Shown here one piece after another: positions 32,453 through 44,047 of a stretch of 64,000 nucleotides of DNA (the stretch's first letter is position 1; each line of letters opens with the position of its first letter). A program made the position numbers and the translations under genes. Origin of the DNA: Posidonia oceanica (lineage: Eukaryota; Streptophyta; Magnoliopsida; Alismatales; Posidoniaceae). Location: positions 3,844,001 to 3,908,000 of the forward strand of contig JAZBRS010000044.1 in assembly GCA_037176725.1 (NCBI GenBank), in the 5' to 3' direction. The notes beneath the pieces were generated by a model. That model worked only from the letters and a program-made list of their open reading frames with translations, was not told the origin of the DNA and did not search any database.

Positions 32453-33445
32453 GTTAGACGCACGAACAGGTGCGTCTAACGTTGAATGTGCCCTATGACA
32501 GTGTCTAACGTTGGATGTGCCCTGTGGCAGCGTCCAATGCCCTTGCTATCTTTTGTTAGCTTATTTCCTTGCTGTGGATTAAATGTTGTTCCATATGCTT
32601 TGATGTCTTGCATGCTTTCCCTTATGCCTCTGGATGCCATATTATGGAGCATGTATCGTTTTTTGGCTTGGTTTCCTTCTTCATATTTTTAAATGGTCTG
32701 CCTGGGTGTTGGATGCTGAGTGCGTCAACGTTTTATGTAAGACGCAGGCCCCTTCAGTGTTTTACACTCCAGTATGTTATTTTGCATCTAAACATCTTGT
32801 AATCACTTTTGTTTGAGATGTTTATCTTATCCATGTGTGCATGTTGATATTTAGATATTCCTTCAGTTATTTGCAGGTTTATATAATGCCTTTTTTTTCA
32901 GTTTGCATGCTAAGTTTTATGTCTCTGCCTTCTCTGTGTTGGACGCTGAGTGCTCCAGCGTTTTATGTAAAACGCTGGATACTCAAGTGTTTAACAACTT
33001 GCTTTGGTTTGAACTAGTTTTATGCCTATGACTTGTTCTTTAAATCCTTTTGGCTTCTCATCTTATTTGTTTAGCATGATCTGCATGTCCCCTGTTGTCA
33101 TATTGCATTTGCATCATGTTTACATATTTAGCATGCATGCATTCTTTCAAAATCCAGGCTTAGGTGTTGGATGCTGGGGATCCCAGCTTCCAACGTTAGA
33201 CGCTGGTCATCCCAGCATTTAACACCCTCTGCTTGTTTAAAACAAATTTGTCGCCTGCATTCGACTTCCGAATTGTTGCTTTGATCTTTTGGCATGGTTT
33301 ATCTGTCCATAGTTTTTACATAGCATTAAAAACTCTGTTTCCAAATGAGCATGCTTTTCTTGCAGCTTTTCTGGCCTCTGTGTTGGACGCTGGTCGCTCC
33401 AGCGTCTAACATAGGACGCTGGGTATTCCAACGTCCAACACTTTA
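32453..33445 (+). repeat. Five ~230-bp units carrying stem-loop word clusters
   Basis: Clusters begin at 32453, 32708, 32938, 33166 and 33382 (spacing 255, 230, 228, 216). Each is a mix of GTTGGACGCTG and CAGCGTCCAAC-type words. Best stems: GTTAGACGCAC (32453-32463) with GTGCGTCTAAC (32470-32480), perfect; and GTTGGACGCTGG (33382-33393) with CCAGCGTCTAAC (33399-33410), one mismatch. A sixth cluster at 30183-30269 includes GTTGGACGC/GCGTCCAAC. The DNA between clusters is only loosely repeated. Confidence 0.8.
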
Positions 33446-34305
33446 CAACTTGCTGCACTTGGTTTTTTTAGCACCGATTCTGTTTCAAATGTCGTTTTCT
33501 GCACTTTATCACTTCCAGTACATGCCTTAGCACGCATGCATGCTGCTGGATCCCTGTTTCTTGTTTTACACCTTGCATCGCCTGTTTTCCTGTGATTTTC
33601 CGCCTCGGACTTGTTTTCTATCGCATGTCGCTATTTGCATTGCATGGTTTTATTCGCCGCTTTGATTTCTCGCCTGCATTGCATTTATGGCAATGATGCT
33701 TACTGTCTGGAGTACTTATGAACCAATGCACACCCGGTTCAGAACACTGGCAGCGCTGCTGAGCACATAGACTGCATGTTTAATTTCCATCATGTATCAT
33801 GGCATCTTGAGCACACATTTGAGCATGTAATTAAGCAAGTAAAGCATTCATTAGGCATTCATAGCATCCCTCTTCCCTTGGGCATACAGTAAAGGTAAGT
33901 ATTGTTGATAGTCCTGCATATGCAAGCGAGAAGCCTTGAAAGACGGATTCCGGGTGTATCGGGGATGCCTAACACTTTTCCCGTGCGTAACAGGAGTCCT
34001 TACCCTTTCTCTTGGCCCGCAATGACCATTATGCCCTTATCCTAGGCACGAGTCATTTATTTTTCATAGCATTGCACCCATTTGCATGTTTTCATGCTTT
34101 TCCTCGGTTTTCCTCGTCTTTCGATTTAGTAGACTAGGTGGCGACGCCAGATTGCTTTATCTTTATTTTTCCATCATTTTCTAGTGTTTTTGAGTCGAGT
34201 TTCCTTCCTCGGATCCATCTGCTATCAGTGGCCTATTATCGATCGGTGCACGCGAGCTTTGGCAACGTGCATGGACGTGTCGATTTTCAGGGTTACTACA
34301 GACGT

Positions 34306-34500
34306 GCCCCTAGTTATTCCGATGCAGCCAGAGGAACTGCGAGAGGATGTCTCTGGTGGAGGATGTTGTCCAGATATTGGATCGGAAGGAGTAAGTCCTC
34401 AGAAACAAGGTTATTCCTTTGGTACTGGTTCAGTGGCAGCACCATGGTGCAGATGAAGCTACTTGGGAGCGGGAAGCGGATATGTATTCGAAATACCTCC
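34306..34500 (+). pseudogene. Gypsy chromodomain-like C-terminus
   Basis: Continuation of the integrase frame after the nested LTR: IPMQPEELREDVS, ILDRKE, VIPLVLVQWQHHGADEATWE and MYSKYLHLF (parts), the CHD-like tail that in chromoviruses targets integration to heterochromatin. One stop sits near 34398 (TAA after the DRKE motif) and frame shifts are likely. Dead. Confidence 0.8.
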
Positions 34501-34537
34501 ATTTGTTCTATTAGAGATAAATTTCGAGGACGAAATT

Positions 34538-34556
34538 TCTTTTAAGGGGGTTAGGA
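34538..34556 (+). promoter_or_regulatory. Polypurine tract region of the gypsy element
   Basis: TCTTTTAAGGGGGTTAGGA directly before the 3' LTR. The AAGGGGG run is the plus-strand primer site, slightly removed from the LTR edge. Confidence 0.75.
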
Positions 34557-36576
34557 TGTAATATCCGGATTTTTCCAGAATTCAATTTTAGTTAATTTTT
34601 GGAAAATTAATTCCCAGATTATTTTATTGTATTGGATTTGATTGCTTATCAATGTGATTATGTTATTTAAGAAATCATATTTAGATTTGTGTTTGTTTTT
34701 CCCTGGGGTGATTGTCTCTGGCTCCCTGTGTTGTGCGATATTCTGGCATTGAAAGGTGAGGATTTAAGTGTGAAAAGGAGAAAGAGAGGGGAAGAATGCA
34801 AAATGTTCCATGGTATCCCGCTGCTCGCCACTGTGCGCCCACATGCTGCAACCGCCGACTTCCGCGATTCCCGGCAATCTGCTGGCAGGAGTGGCCGATA
34901 AGAGGAGGCGAGTGTTGGGCTGAAGAGGGGAGGAGGTGAGCTAGAGAGAAGAGAGAGTGTGTGCCCGCGAGAGGAGAAGAGAAGGAGAGCTCGGTTGCCG
35001 GAGAAGGAAGAAGGGGAGGAGAAGCTTGAACGGCGATTGTATGCGTTCCACCACTCTTCTTCTTCTTCAATTCTTTGCAAATCTCTAGAAATAGGTTGTT
35101 TAGTTAGTCTTGATGCATGGATGTAGCTTGTATGATTTATTGGGATTTTTAGATGAATTTTACAGTGAGATTTGTGATGGAATGGATTTTGAGTGTTTTG
35201 AGCTCCTCGTCTTTGAAATTTGATTTCTCGAGCTATGGTGAATGAAATGTTGTGATGTTTGTGCTCAATTGTAGAGCACCTTCATGGCTTTGATTTGAGT
35301 ATTTTTTTAGATTTTGTGGTTGTGTGTGGTGGAATCGGTTGAGGTTCCCTTTTTGGGCGATTTTGGATAGTCCTGTTTTAGTTTTCAAGAAATGCCTAAT
35401 TCGGCATGCTATTTCAGTTCGGTACACCGTTTTCGCTCAGAATTTGGTATACTAGACCGTTTCGGTATGCCGTTTGTGCTGTTGTGTGCCAACCCAGGGC
35501 CTGATTCGGTCGATCGACCCATTTCGGTCGACCATGATAGCAAGTAGAACAGTCGACCAGATGATTTCGGTGTGCCGTTTTAGGGCCTGAAACTGAACAT
35601 AGCTGCTGGTTCGGTCGGCCGAACAATTTCAGTCTACCGAACCAGAGTTCAAACCTGTTTTGAAGTGGTTTTTGACTGGTTCTTGGATCATTTTGATATC
35701 GCCAAATGATATAATAGTTTTATGGATATTTTGGCAATGTGAATGATTTGCAAATAAATAAGAAATGATTTTGAAATGTTTTCCAAAAGAGTTTGGAAAA
35801 GAGATGCACATTTGCAAATGTTTGGAAAAGGTTTTCCATGGATTTTGAGCATATGGTACTGTAGGGATCTGGTGAAAGAGATGGACTACCCTTTGTGTCT
35901 GTGCTGGCTAGGGATGAGGTTAGAGTCCCTAGACGCTCGGGCACCAAAGGGGCGTCAGAATGACGTAACCCCGTGTATACCAAGAAATGGTATGAATTGA
36001 GGGCGGAGTTCTCGGAGCAGTGGTTCCTCCCACATGGGGTAGCCCACCGCGGCAGTGTAGTGGGATCGGGGTTAGAGTCCCCGACGACTGCTTGTAGCCA
36101 GGTTGGTCACCTGTGGCCAGAGTGACACGACAGAGTTTTGTGGGTGTGTGAGTGGTTTTCTGAGATGGTTTCAGACAGAGATCTGAATGCACGAAATGTT
36201 TATGAAAGCTCATGATTTCAGAGGAAAATTAATTATGTTTGATAATGGCATAGTTTTGCAAATGAACAGTCTTAGTTTTGTGTTTTTATTATTATTATGA
36301 ATCTTGAGTTGGTGATTTTTCCCGTGGTTTTGGTGGGCACGTATTGGGTGACTTTGAGGTCACTCATGCGTTTTATGTTTTACTTTCAGGTGCAGATTAG
36401 AGGTGCAGTCTAGTCCTGATGCTTTATAGGAGCCATGTAGCCACACACTGAGGTTCTGGGTAGTATTGTTTTGAAAGTTTTATTTTTAAGTAAATTATAA
36501 CTTAATTTCTTTTCTATTGTTAATTAATTAATTTGGGTAGGGTTGATGCTGTTATGTGACGCATTGGGGTGTTACA
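34557..36576 (+). repeat. Gypsy 3' LTR
   Basis: 2020 bp, pairs with 25327-27376. Word cluster at 35390-35650 (GGTCGATCGACC at 35508-35519). Followed by the target duplication ATTCC. Internal open frames are shared with the 5' LTR and are not genes. Confidence 0.95.
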
Positions 36577-36581
36577 ATTCC

Positions 36582-38189
36582 GATCTTTTAGCACGTCTCT
36601 TGGAATTAATATAAAAGATAGAGGAAAATTGCAAAATACCCACTCGTTGTGTTAATATAAAAGACTGGACTAGTTGCTGCCTATACAGGCAACGAATATT
36701 TTGGAGTCCTCTCTTGCAATATTTGGTCATCTTGGGCTTTAATATGTTATGTAGATTTTTCTAAAACATTCTACTAATTTTTTCCATAATTATTAATATT
36801 TATATGATTTTCCTTGCAATTAAATATGATCTTCATGATATATATATTTAAAAATAGCAACGAATTGAGAAAAATTCTAGAAAATTCTAGAAAGTGGATG
36901 ACATTAATTTTAAAATGATATATTGTTATTTTGGTCAAAAAATAAAATTTTAAGTTAGTTATCACATTTTTAATTATTTAATTCAAAGTAATATTTAAAA
37001 GTGAAGATAAATCCAAAATATCCAAGTAGTTACGAATTTAGCTTAAGTCAAAAATATCCCTAAAACTAATTAACTTCTTCCATGATATTATAGAATATAT
37101 TTATTTTAAATATGAGTTTCTTAATTAGTAAGCTTGTGTTTAAATTTAAAATTCCCTATAAATATATTTTCGTTACGGAGAAAATAAAAAAATGGAAACT
37201 GAGTCTTAGACGGTTGCTAGGTTCGTAACAAAATTAGTTTTGGATTTAAATTTTAAATAATTCAAATTTTAGAGCTTGGTGCCTGTAAAAGCAGCGACTA
37301 GGTTAAATAGATTATTTTATTACCTTTTAATTGATTTTCCGCGCCAAGGAAAATAAAATATCTGTGAACCTAAAATATCTGATTTAAATTTTAAAAAATT
37401 TTAATTTATTTTTAAATTTGAATCTAAGATAATATCCACTTGTTTTCCAATGAAATCACATCGGAAAACATTTTATAAATATCCCCTAGAGAGAGGCTTT
37501 TTAGAGGTTCTAAGGATCTAGGAGAGGGCTATTTAGAAATTCTGAGGGTGGTTTTTGTAAAAGAAAAGGAGAGATCTAGGCTTTGAGGGAGAGACCTTGT
37601 GAGAGCCATATAGTGACCTTGTAAGAGTCATATAGTGATGAGATTTTAAGAGATCCCTAGTCCCATTCCATCAATTCCTTGAGTGAAACCTAGATCCAAA
37701 GAGATCGTGCACATTCTAAGCAAAACGTGCCTACGGAGTTCAATCCACGACTCCGCTTCTTCATCCCATGCCACATAACACAAGGGTGAATGGAGTATTT
37801 ATTCTAATCTCTTTTTTTTATCATGACATCATTTCCTTAGATAGGACATTGCATATGCATGCGGGGAATCACCTCCTGGTTAGTATTATTTGCATTTATT
37901 TATGTTGTTTATCACTTTTTTGAGATCATTTACTACACGTCCAGACTAATCTAGATCTATTTGTCTGTTTTGATGGAAGGAATACATCACGTAACACGAG
38001 GACGTCGTTGAACGGCATCCTGCCGTCGATCTAATGAAACCGAGGACCCATACCACAACCACAACCACATCTCCCAAAGGCATCTTGTCTGCCAGCACTG
38101 CAAATCAACAAATGGCGATCACAAGTGTCATCGACGAACGTGGAAGCACCGATGTCACTATCAACATACCTCAAATCCACATTCCACTA
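36582..38189. other. Unassigned AT-rich stretch, possibly an old LTR or promoter region
   Basis: No protein-like frame or homologue elsewhere in the window. It contains an imperfect palindrome TTGCTGCCTATACAGGCAAC (36673-36692) and related words near 37200 and 37270, and a TATA candidate at 37474. The last 200 bp (37990-38189) are GC-richer with a short open frame starting 38034 that I do not recognise. It could be remnants of an unidentified LTR element. Confidence 0.35.
37474..37480 (+). promoter_or_regulatory. TATA box candidate
   Basis: TATAAAT followed about 15 bp later by a purine-rich GAGAGAGG leader-like region and a possible splice donor region before 37900. Weak, sequence-only evidence. 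Confidence 0.22.
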
Positions 38190-39410
38190 TTTTTTATTTC
38201 TGACAATATAGGTACAACTATAGTAATATCTACAGTGAACTTTGTATCATATTGTAGCATTTCAGCACATGGGAAAGAGAAAAAAATTACAAATGGTGGA
38301 GGGAAATTTACATTTCTGTGCGGAAGAAACATCAAAACTCTATACCTTTTATTTTCTTCTCGTTCTTTTGCACGTTTTTTCTCTTATTCCTCTTCCTTCA
38401 TTCATTTCATATGCAGTTTTTGTTTACAACATTCGTAAATAGATTTATTTTTTTAATAGTTGTCTAGTATTAGACTCCCATGATGCTGAAAGGTTGGTGC
38501 TTCGTTAATATTCTCTACTAATGCTCTTCTATAAGAAGTATCTTGTAAAAAAGGCTTCATTAAAGACTTTTTCCAAGAGGTTTGTGTATTAACAACTCAT
38601 ATCCAAATTTTTTTTTGTTTTCCTAATATCATATAACTTGTGTTCATATATTATATCATTTTATGTTAATTCAAGTATTACTTCATTAGTATCTCATAGA
38701 ATATCGTGTCTGTTATCACTTTTTACAATCTTTGGCATCATTTCTCACCTTTTTGGGATAGATATCATTTCTTCAATGCTTGGCATCGTTTGGGCAAGGT
38801 TTTGTATCATTATGTGATAATAGTTACAAGTATCACAATTCATTGTTGATGTAGCTATCATTTTATCAATGCTCGATACTATTACTTTAGTGTTTGGTAT
38901 CATGTAATGATATCAGTCACGTACAATTGGTATCATTTATTTATTGCTTGGTATCATCATGTCATACAAGTTACAAACATCATTCCATTATTCATTTTGG
39001 TATCATTGTTTCAATGTTTGGTATCATTTATTCATGGCTTGGTATCATTCCTTATTTTTGTATATTTTACTTCAATGTTTAGTATCACCTGTAATCTTTG
39101 GTACTATAATATATTCAATATTTAGATATTTTATTGTATATTTTTCTATATATGTGATATTTATTTTGCAATTTTTTGTCAAACATACGAGAAGACGATG
39201 GAAGAAGATTATATACATATAATGTGATTTTGTGCAATAGATGATACCATATTGTGTAATAGATGATACCATATTGTGTAATAGATCTATTATACCAATT
39301 GGTATCATCTATTACACAAAATTGTATTATTTTCTAAATACCAAATAGGGTCAACTAGTGTTGATTTAGTCGTTTATATACTAAATAGGAATTAGTGGTA
39401 AGTATGCCCA
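38190..39410. repeat. Repeat block L, copy B (without the 1.1 kb insertion)
   Basis: Matches 14080-16350 with the 14331-15430 element missing; the empty site AGATTTATTTTTTTAATAGT is at 38441-38460. It contains the TGGTATCAT word cluster (about 38730-39060). No conserved protein frame. Confidence 0.85.
39227..39322. repeat. Hairpin module copy 3
   Basis: Left arm 39227-39249 and right arm 39300-39322 (TGGTATCATCTATTACACAA...). It differs from copies 1 and 2 by an extra internal unit GATGATACCATATTGTGTAATA, so the spacer is longer. Confidence 0.85.
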
Positions 39411-39621
39411 AGTTCTACCGTGTTTTTAAACACAGGAGCAACATCATTGGCGGTAAATCTCACCCAAGTTGGACTATTGTTTTCATACATGTTTATTGAC
39501 ATTTTTATTTATTATTCTTTACTTTCGCTTGTGTTTATCTTGAGTTTATAAGTCCAACAATGGTGTACTGTGTGTACTACAACATGCTCAAGAACCTTAA
39601 GCAATTCTAACTTTTAATCAA
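39411..39621. repeat. Linker to block Z, copy B
   Basis: Part (39480-39610) resembles the end of block A (TTGACATTTT, ACAACATGCTCAAGAACC; compare 17335-17450). No gene. Confidence 0.45.
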
Positions 39622-40175
39622 TGTTTTTTGTTTTGAAGTTCTCATTAATTTTTATTGTTGTGTATATCAATATGAAATTCATGAAACAATATCGATACTT
39701 AGCAAAATCAACCAATTTGGTTTAAGTGAAATATTCAATTTCCTTTGTAATATAAATATTAAATATCAAAAGTATAATTTGGCATGCAATTGTGACTTAA
39801 GATAAATTCATGTAATAAGGTGGAGAATTTTACCCAATGTAGGTTCATATTTTGTAGAATGGATATAATAAAATAAAAATAATGAGTCCACATATTAAAT
39901 AAGTTAATTTAAATTCATTTTATTACATGCCAATACATGTTGATATAAACTGTTGTTGGTCATGATCAAGTCATTTTATTTAAAGTACTATTGCACGAAA
40001 ATTCAAATAATAAACTACTTATCTTCATAAAAGAGAGCAGTGATGGAGCTATAATTTTTTCAAGGTAATTGTCATATAAGTTTAGAAATTCATATACCAT
40101 TTTTGTAGTTTCATTTGTGGTCAAGGAGACAAGGGCTACAATTGCCATCATAAACTAAAGATAAATAAAAGTTAT
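39622..40175. repeat. Repeat block Z, copy B
   Basis: Matches 8025-8571, including the conserved minus-strand open stretch (39966-40151) and the junction with a long LTR at its right end. Confidence 0.75.
39966..40151 (-). other. Conserved open stretch, paralogue of 8389-8565
   Basis: 61 codons beginning MMAIVALVSLTTNE, then KMVYEFLNLYDNYLEK and FEFSCNSTLNKM. About four residues in five agree with the copy in mosaic A, with no stop in either. Not recognised. No start context or neighbouring exon supports a gene. Confidence 0.3.
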
Positions 40176-42440
40176 TATAACACCTAAGGTCTCTATGGGC
40201 CAGGTGTGGGTTTTGGGCATGTTTTGATAGCCTAGAATGCTGTAAGTTATTGTTTTGGGATCTGGTTCCCACTCGGTCGTATTTTTTGCTGATCAAGTTA
40301 CGAGCCCAGTTGAGTGGATTTGTGTTTGATTACCTTTAAATGTAATATTTTCTTGGGTAATTGAGGTGAATTTTTGGAGGATGTTTCCCTCTTTGGGTTC
40401 TTTATTCAGCGTATTACGCCCTTAGTTTTGCATTGGCTCGTGGTGTCATGATTTCCCCTTGGTATATTACACTAGGATTGTACTTCGATAGGTCGCGTCT
40501 CGTGAGTGCGGGAAGCATGAGGTGGACAACCGCCAAAATGCTACAGTGCTTGTCCGTGAATCCCTTTAGTGTACTGTGCCCTCTCGTGATTACGTGCTTT
40601 TGAACAATCACGTGTGACAACATTGTTCATGAACAGTACTGCACACGAGGCTTTTATAAGGAGGGCGAGAGGGGTGGCGTATGAGGACAACACCATAGTC
40701 AAGAGAGAGGTGCTTGGGAGAGAAGGAGAAATCTAGGGGAAGAGAAGAGAGAAAGAGTTGACAAGGAGAATTCGGAGAGAGGGAGAGACTAAGAGCTTGA
40801 GAGAGAGAGGAGGTCGTCGTTGCTGCTACTGCCGCCCTTGTTGCTAACATGCTGCTGAGCTACTGCTGTGTTGCTGAGGAGTCACCATCGAGTGTCACTA
40901 CTGCCGTTGTTGGGTTGCTATGACCGAACAAGCGCAAGACTCGAGCGTCGGTGAAGGTACACGTTCTACCTAGGATATCTCTCACTCTTTAAATTATAAA
41001 TGTATGGATTATACTTGGGATTCCAAGAATGGAATCCGTGGTGACGACAGTCTAAGGTGGCTACATGTGTGATGGGTTTTCGAGAGAGAAACTCATCCCA
41101 TTTGTGTGTTTTTCAGTGATATCTTTTGGTATTTGATTTATTTGTACCTTGATGTGTGAATCATGGTTTGGATTCTTGTTTCCCTCGAGTTTTGTTATGG
41201 TTATTCTCATTTATTGCAAGGTTTTCAAGTATTTTGGTTTTGGGCGAGTTACACCCTATTTTTCTACTGGTGTAGCTACTGCACTAGGGGAACGGGGAAC
41301 CAGTGTAGGTCCCTAGCGTGGGTCAGCCACGCGGCCTCCTGTGGTAGTGGCTGCAGTTGGCTTGGAGGTGTTTTTGGTCATGTTTTGAAATGATTTTCAA
41401 ATGGTTTTTCTTTTCAAAAAGGATTTGGAAAGAAATGCATAAGTTTTGCAAAGATTTTCTGATGTTTTGAGGGACCGAGAGGCCGAAGCTTCTAGCGGAC
41501 GGACTAGGGACATTTGATACCTCTAGATAGTCGAGAGCTAGTTGCCTAGGATGAGGTCTGTGTTGTTTTGCTGTGATTTTTGAGGAACCAAGAGGGTTGT
41601 AGGATTATACTGACGGACCATGGATGAGTGATACCTCTGGAGGGTCAGGTGCGAGTCCGAGATTGAGGTTCTGTGGTTTTATAGGACCAAAAGACCTTGG
41701 GTGAGGGTCTGTATACCAAAAGACCAATGGTGAAGTCGAGACCGAGAGGGTTGAATAGTCTGGTCGACGGATCAGGGACGAGTGATATTTCTAGAGGCTC
41801 GAGAGTCAGATGAATAGGCATGAGGTTTCTGGGAGTTATACTTGCATGACCAGGAGATGAAAAGGTCCTCTAGTTGGTCAGGTACAATAGTCCCGAAGAC
41901 ACCGAGAGGATAGATCCTATGTGTGTGTTGTCCTATGTAGACTTTTTGAGGGTTCTTAGAGTATGAACCCAGGGTGGGGAGCTCCTGCACAAGGTGGCTT
42001 TACCATGGCAGTGTAGTGTGTCTTGACGGCTACTTGTGGGCAATGTCGGTCGCTTGGAGTCAGAGTAACTCGACAGGTTTTCGACTGTGTGTGTAAGTGT
42101 GTGGTTTTGTTGAATTTGTGCTGGTTTTGGACTTGATTTGGCGTAGAATAGCCAATTCAAGTGTGCATAAAGAGATTTCAAAAGTGCATGTGGTTTTGGT
42201 TCTAGAAAAAAGAAAATGGTTTTAAAAAACATATTTAAAAGATTTTATGCTTGTTTGCGATAGGATCTTGCAGGTTTGGTGACTTTATAGGTTCTGGTTT
42301 GATTTAGTAATTATTTTTGGTTAATTATTTAAATTAAATTTCTTACATTTATTTCTGAGTTATTTAGTGATTTATAGCCCTAGGAGTGTTAGAATTTTGA
42401 ACTGTCGCAAATGGGTCATGATAATTATAAATTTGACTTT
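40176..42440 (+). mobile_element. Long gypsy-type LTR, about 2.3 kb, copy B
   Basis: Aligns with 8572-10870 from TATAACACCTAAGG (first TG mutated to TA) through GGATCTGGTTCCC, GAGCTCCTGCACAAGG and CCTAGGAGTGTTAG. Shared left flank (block Z) with the copy in mosaic A. No internal region. Open frames within it are not genes. Confidence 0.75.
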
Positions 42441-43500
42441 GAAAAGATTTATATTTCAAAAGAAATTTAATTTATGTGTATTTTATTTTGGACAACTCAA
42501 ATCACTTTTTAGTTCAATTACTTGGACTACTCAAGAAATTTAAAATTTAAGACCTCTCCTATTTTTATTTGAGTAGTTTAATTAATGAGACTCAATCAAG
42601 CCAAAAGTATGAAAGAGAAAAAACATGGCTTCAAACTATTCCCTTTCTCATACTTCAAACACAATCTCATCACTTCTTTTCCTAGTGATCCAAAAATAAA
42701 CAAACAATCTATCAAAGGAATTGTTATTTACGAGGAAATTAACTTTAATAACTAAATACAAATTGTAGAGGTTCTAGAACAATTGTTCTTATCAAATGTG
42801 GGTTTCAGAAATCAAACAACAAGAACATTCTAGTTCTACAAGAAAATTGATTTCGATGGTTTGTTAATGAATGACAAAATGAGATAAAGAAATGTATTGA
42901 TACTCTAGTTCAACCATAGTTTCTTCTCTTAACCTTGACATTTTTTATTGATAGTTTATGCAAACTTTAACTCCGCACGCTTGCTCTGTCAAACGTTGTA
43001 GGTGGGATTTTTCCTAGTAATTATTATGTCCAACCCTTCTCGATGAATACTGCAGAGACTCCACATAACTGGGGACAAATCTCAAGAACATGTGCAGAGC
43101 TCGGTTCCATTCATCACTTCAAATTGGATTTAGTTTGCGAAGGAAATATTTTTCACTTAGATATATTATTGGTTAACTAAACTTGAGCTGTATGATTGAA
43201 AATTTGAATTTAGAATTTTCCTATCAACAACAACAACGATATCATGGCTTCAATCTTGTTGGATTCCTCGAGCTCGGCTCCTGATTTGCTGCGATTCCAG
43301 AATGATAGCATAAATATAGAAGAATTGATAGCAAGATGATAGTCCATTTGGCTATCATTCTTCTTCAATTGTTATCATACCAGAATAATAAAAAATTGAT
43401 AGAAGAAATGTAGCAAAGTGATAAATATATACGGTAGCATGTGGTAATGTATGAGCAGAATGGTATTACTGCATTAGTATGTGTGGAATTTCTTGCTCGA
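42441..43500. repeat. Block K and block A fragments, mosaic B
   Basis: 42460-42850 matches 18965-19380. 42850-43085 matches 62400-62640 and 12125-12230. 43085-43480 matches parts of block A at 16620-16760 and 17120-17300. It contains the short frames noted under findings (43000-43085; 43246). No recognised gene. Confidence 0.65.
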
Positions 43501-44047
43501 CAATCCTATATATAATCAATCATGTTTCCTTGGCGTGCAATACACGTTAACCATAGTATGATTGCCACTTGCTGCTCCGTTCTACTATTTTAGCCTTTGG
43601 AAGCCAACTTAATAATGCCACTTAAGTTTGTCTACTTTGGCACTACTTGGAGAGGAGGTTGTTTTGGCCAAATCAATTTCTTGTAAGTAGATATAGGGCC
43701 GACCATGGGGCCAATTAATTCATTACAGCAAAGACGTAGATAAAGTTAACCAACTGCTATGGTGCAGTTGGCTAGGGGGAGTGAAACACACACTTCCCTT
43801 TCGAATTTGAATCTTACGAACCATAGGAAAAAAATATTAAGGGGAATAACTTTACTGTTGTTTGCAAAGAAAAAAAAGACGTAGACAAAGTTGTTATCTC
43901 CATAGAGATGTTGCTATGATTATAAAAAAGATATTCATGATTTTGTAATTGATTAAAATATTAGTCATGGTGTGATCGTCTAATGTAGCTTTGAGGGTAT
44001 AGGAGGCATCACAAGCTTTCAGTGTTTTTGGTTCTATTTTTTGAAAA
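43501..44047. repeat. Repeat block P, first copy in mosaic B
   Basis: Matches 19621-20080 and 44655-45062. Interrupted by SINE 2. No coding sequence. Confidence 0.75.
43748..43875 (+). mobile_element. tRNA-derived SINE 2
   Basis: A-box-like GGTGCAGTTGGC, then a degraded B box (TTCGAATTTGAATC), then an A-rich 3' end (GCAAAGAAAAA). It is flanked by 17-bp duplications AAGACGTAGATAAAGTT (43731-43747) and AAGACGTAGACAAAGTT (43876-43892), one mismatch. The paralogues at 19840 and 44870 show the uninterrupted site. It differs in sequence from SINE 1, so it belongs to another family. Confidence 0.85.

Larger units (their letters stand above)
29941..34300 (+). mobile_element. Tat/Ogre-like solo LTR nested in the gypsy integrase
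   Basis: TGTAGACACCCCATTTTG at the start and GGGTTACTACA at the end, flanked by GACAT (29936-29940) and GACGT (34301-34305), a 5-bp duplication with one mismatch. The gypsy frame resumes at once on the far side, so the boundaries are firm. It is related to 45063-53608 (GATGCTTACTGTCT, GCGTAACAGGAGTCCTTACC, TAGACTAGGTGGCGAC). No coding sequence adjoins, so it is a solo LTR of about 3.2 kb once its own nested insertion (31006-32168) is removed. The lineage is inferred from LTR length and the GGTGGCGAC motif. Open frames at 30140-30810 and 32486-34545 are not genes. Confidence 0.85.
25327..36576 (+). mobile_element. Complete Ty3/gypsy chromovirus-type LTR retrotransposon (Del/Tekay-like), defective
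   Basis: 5' LTR 25327-27376 and 3' LTR 34557-36576, both TGTAATATC...GTTACA, with matching ATTCC duplications at 25322-25326 and 36577-36581. Order inside: Met-tRNA primer site, gag, end of reverse transcriptase/RNase H, integrase, chromodomain-like tail, polypurine tract. The 11.25 kb includes a nested 4.36 kb insertion (29941-34300). Protease and most of the reverse transcriptase are deleted and stops break every domain, so it could only move with proteins supplied in trans. LTRs differ at many positions and in one 45-bp duplication, so it is not recent. Confidence 0.95.

Noticed and set aside
34138..34545. 135-codon plus-strand frame
   Set aside because: It spans the boundary between the nested LTR and the gypsy chromodomain region. 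The real gypsy frame is a different one.
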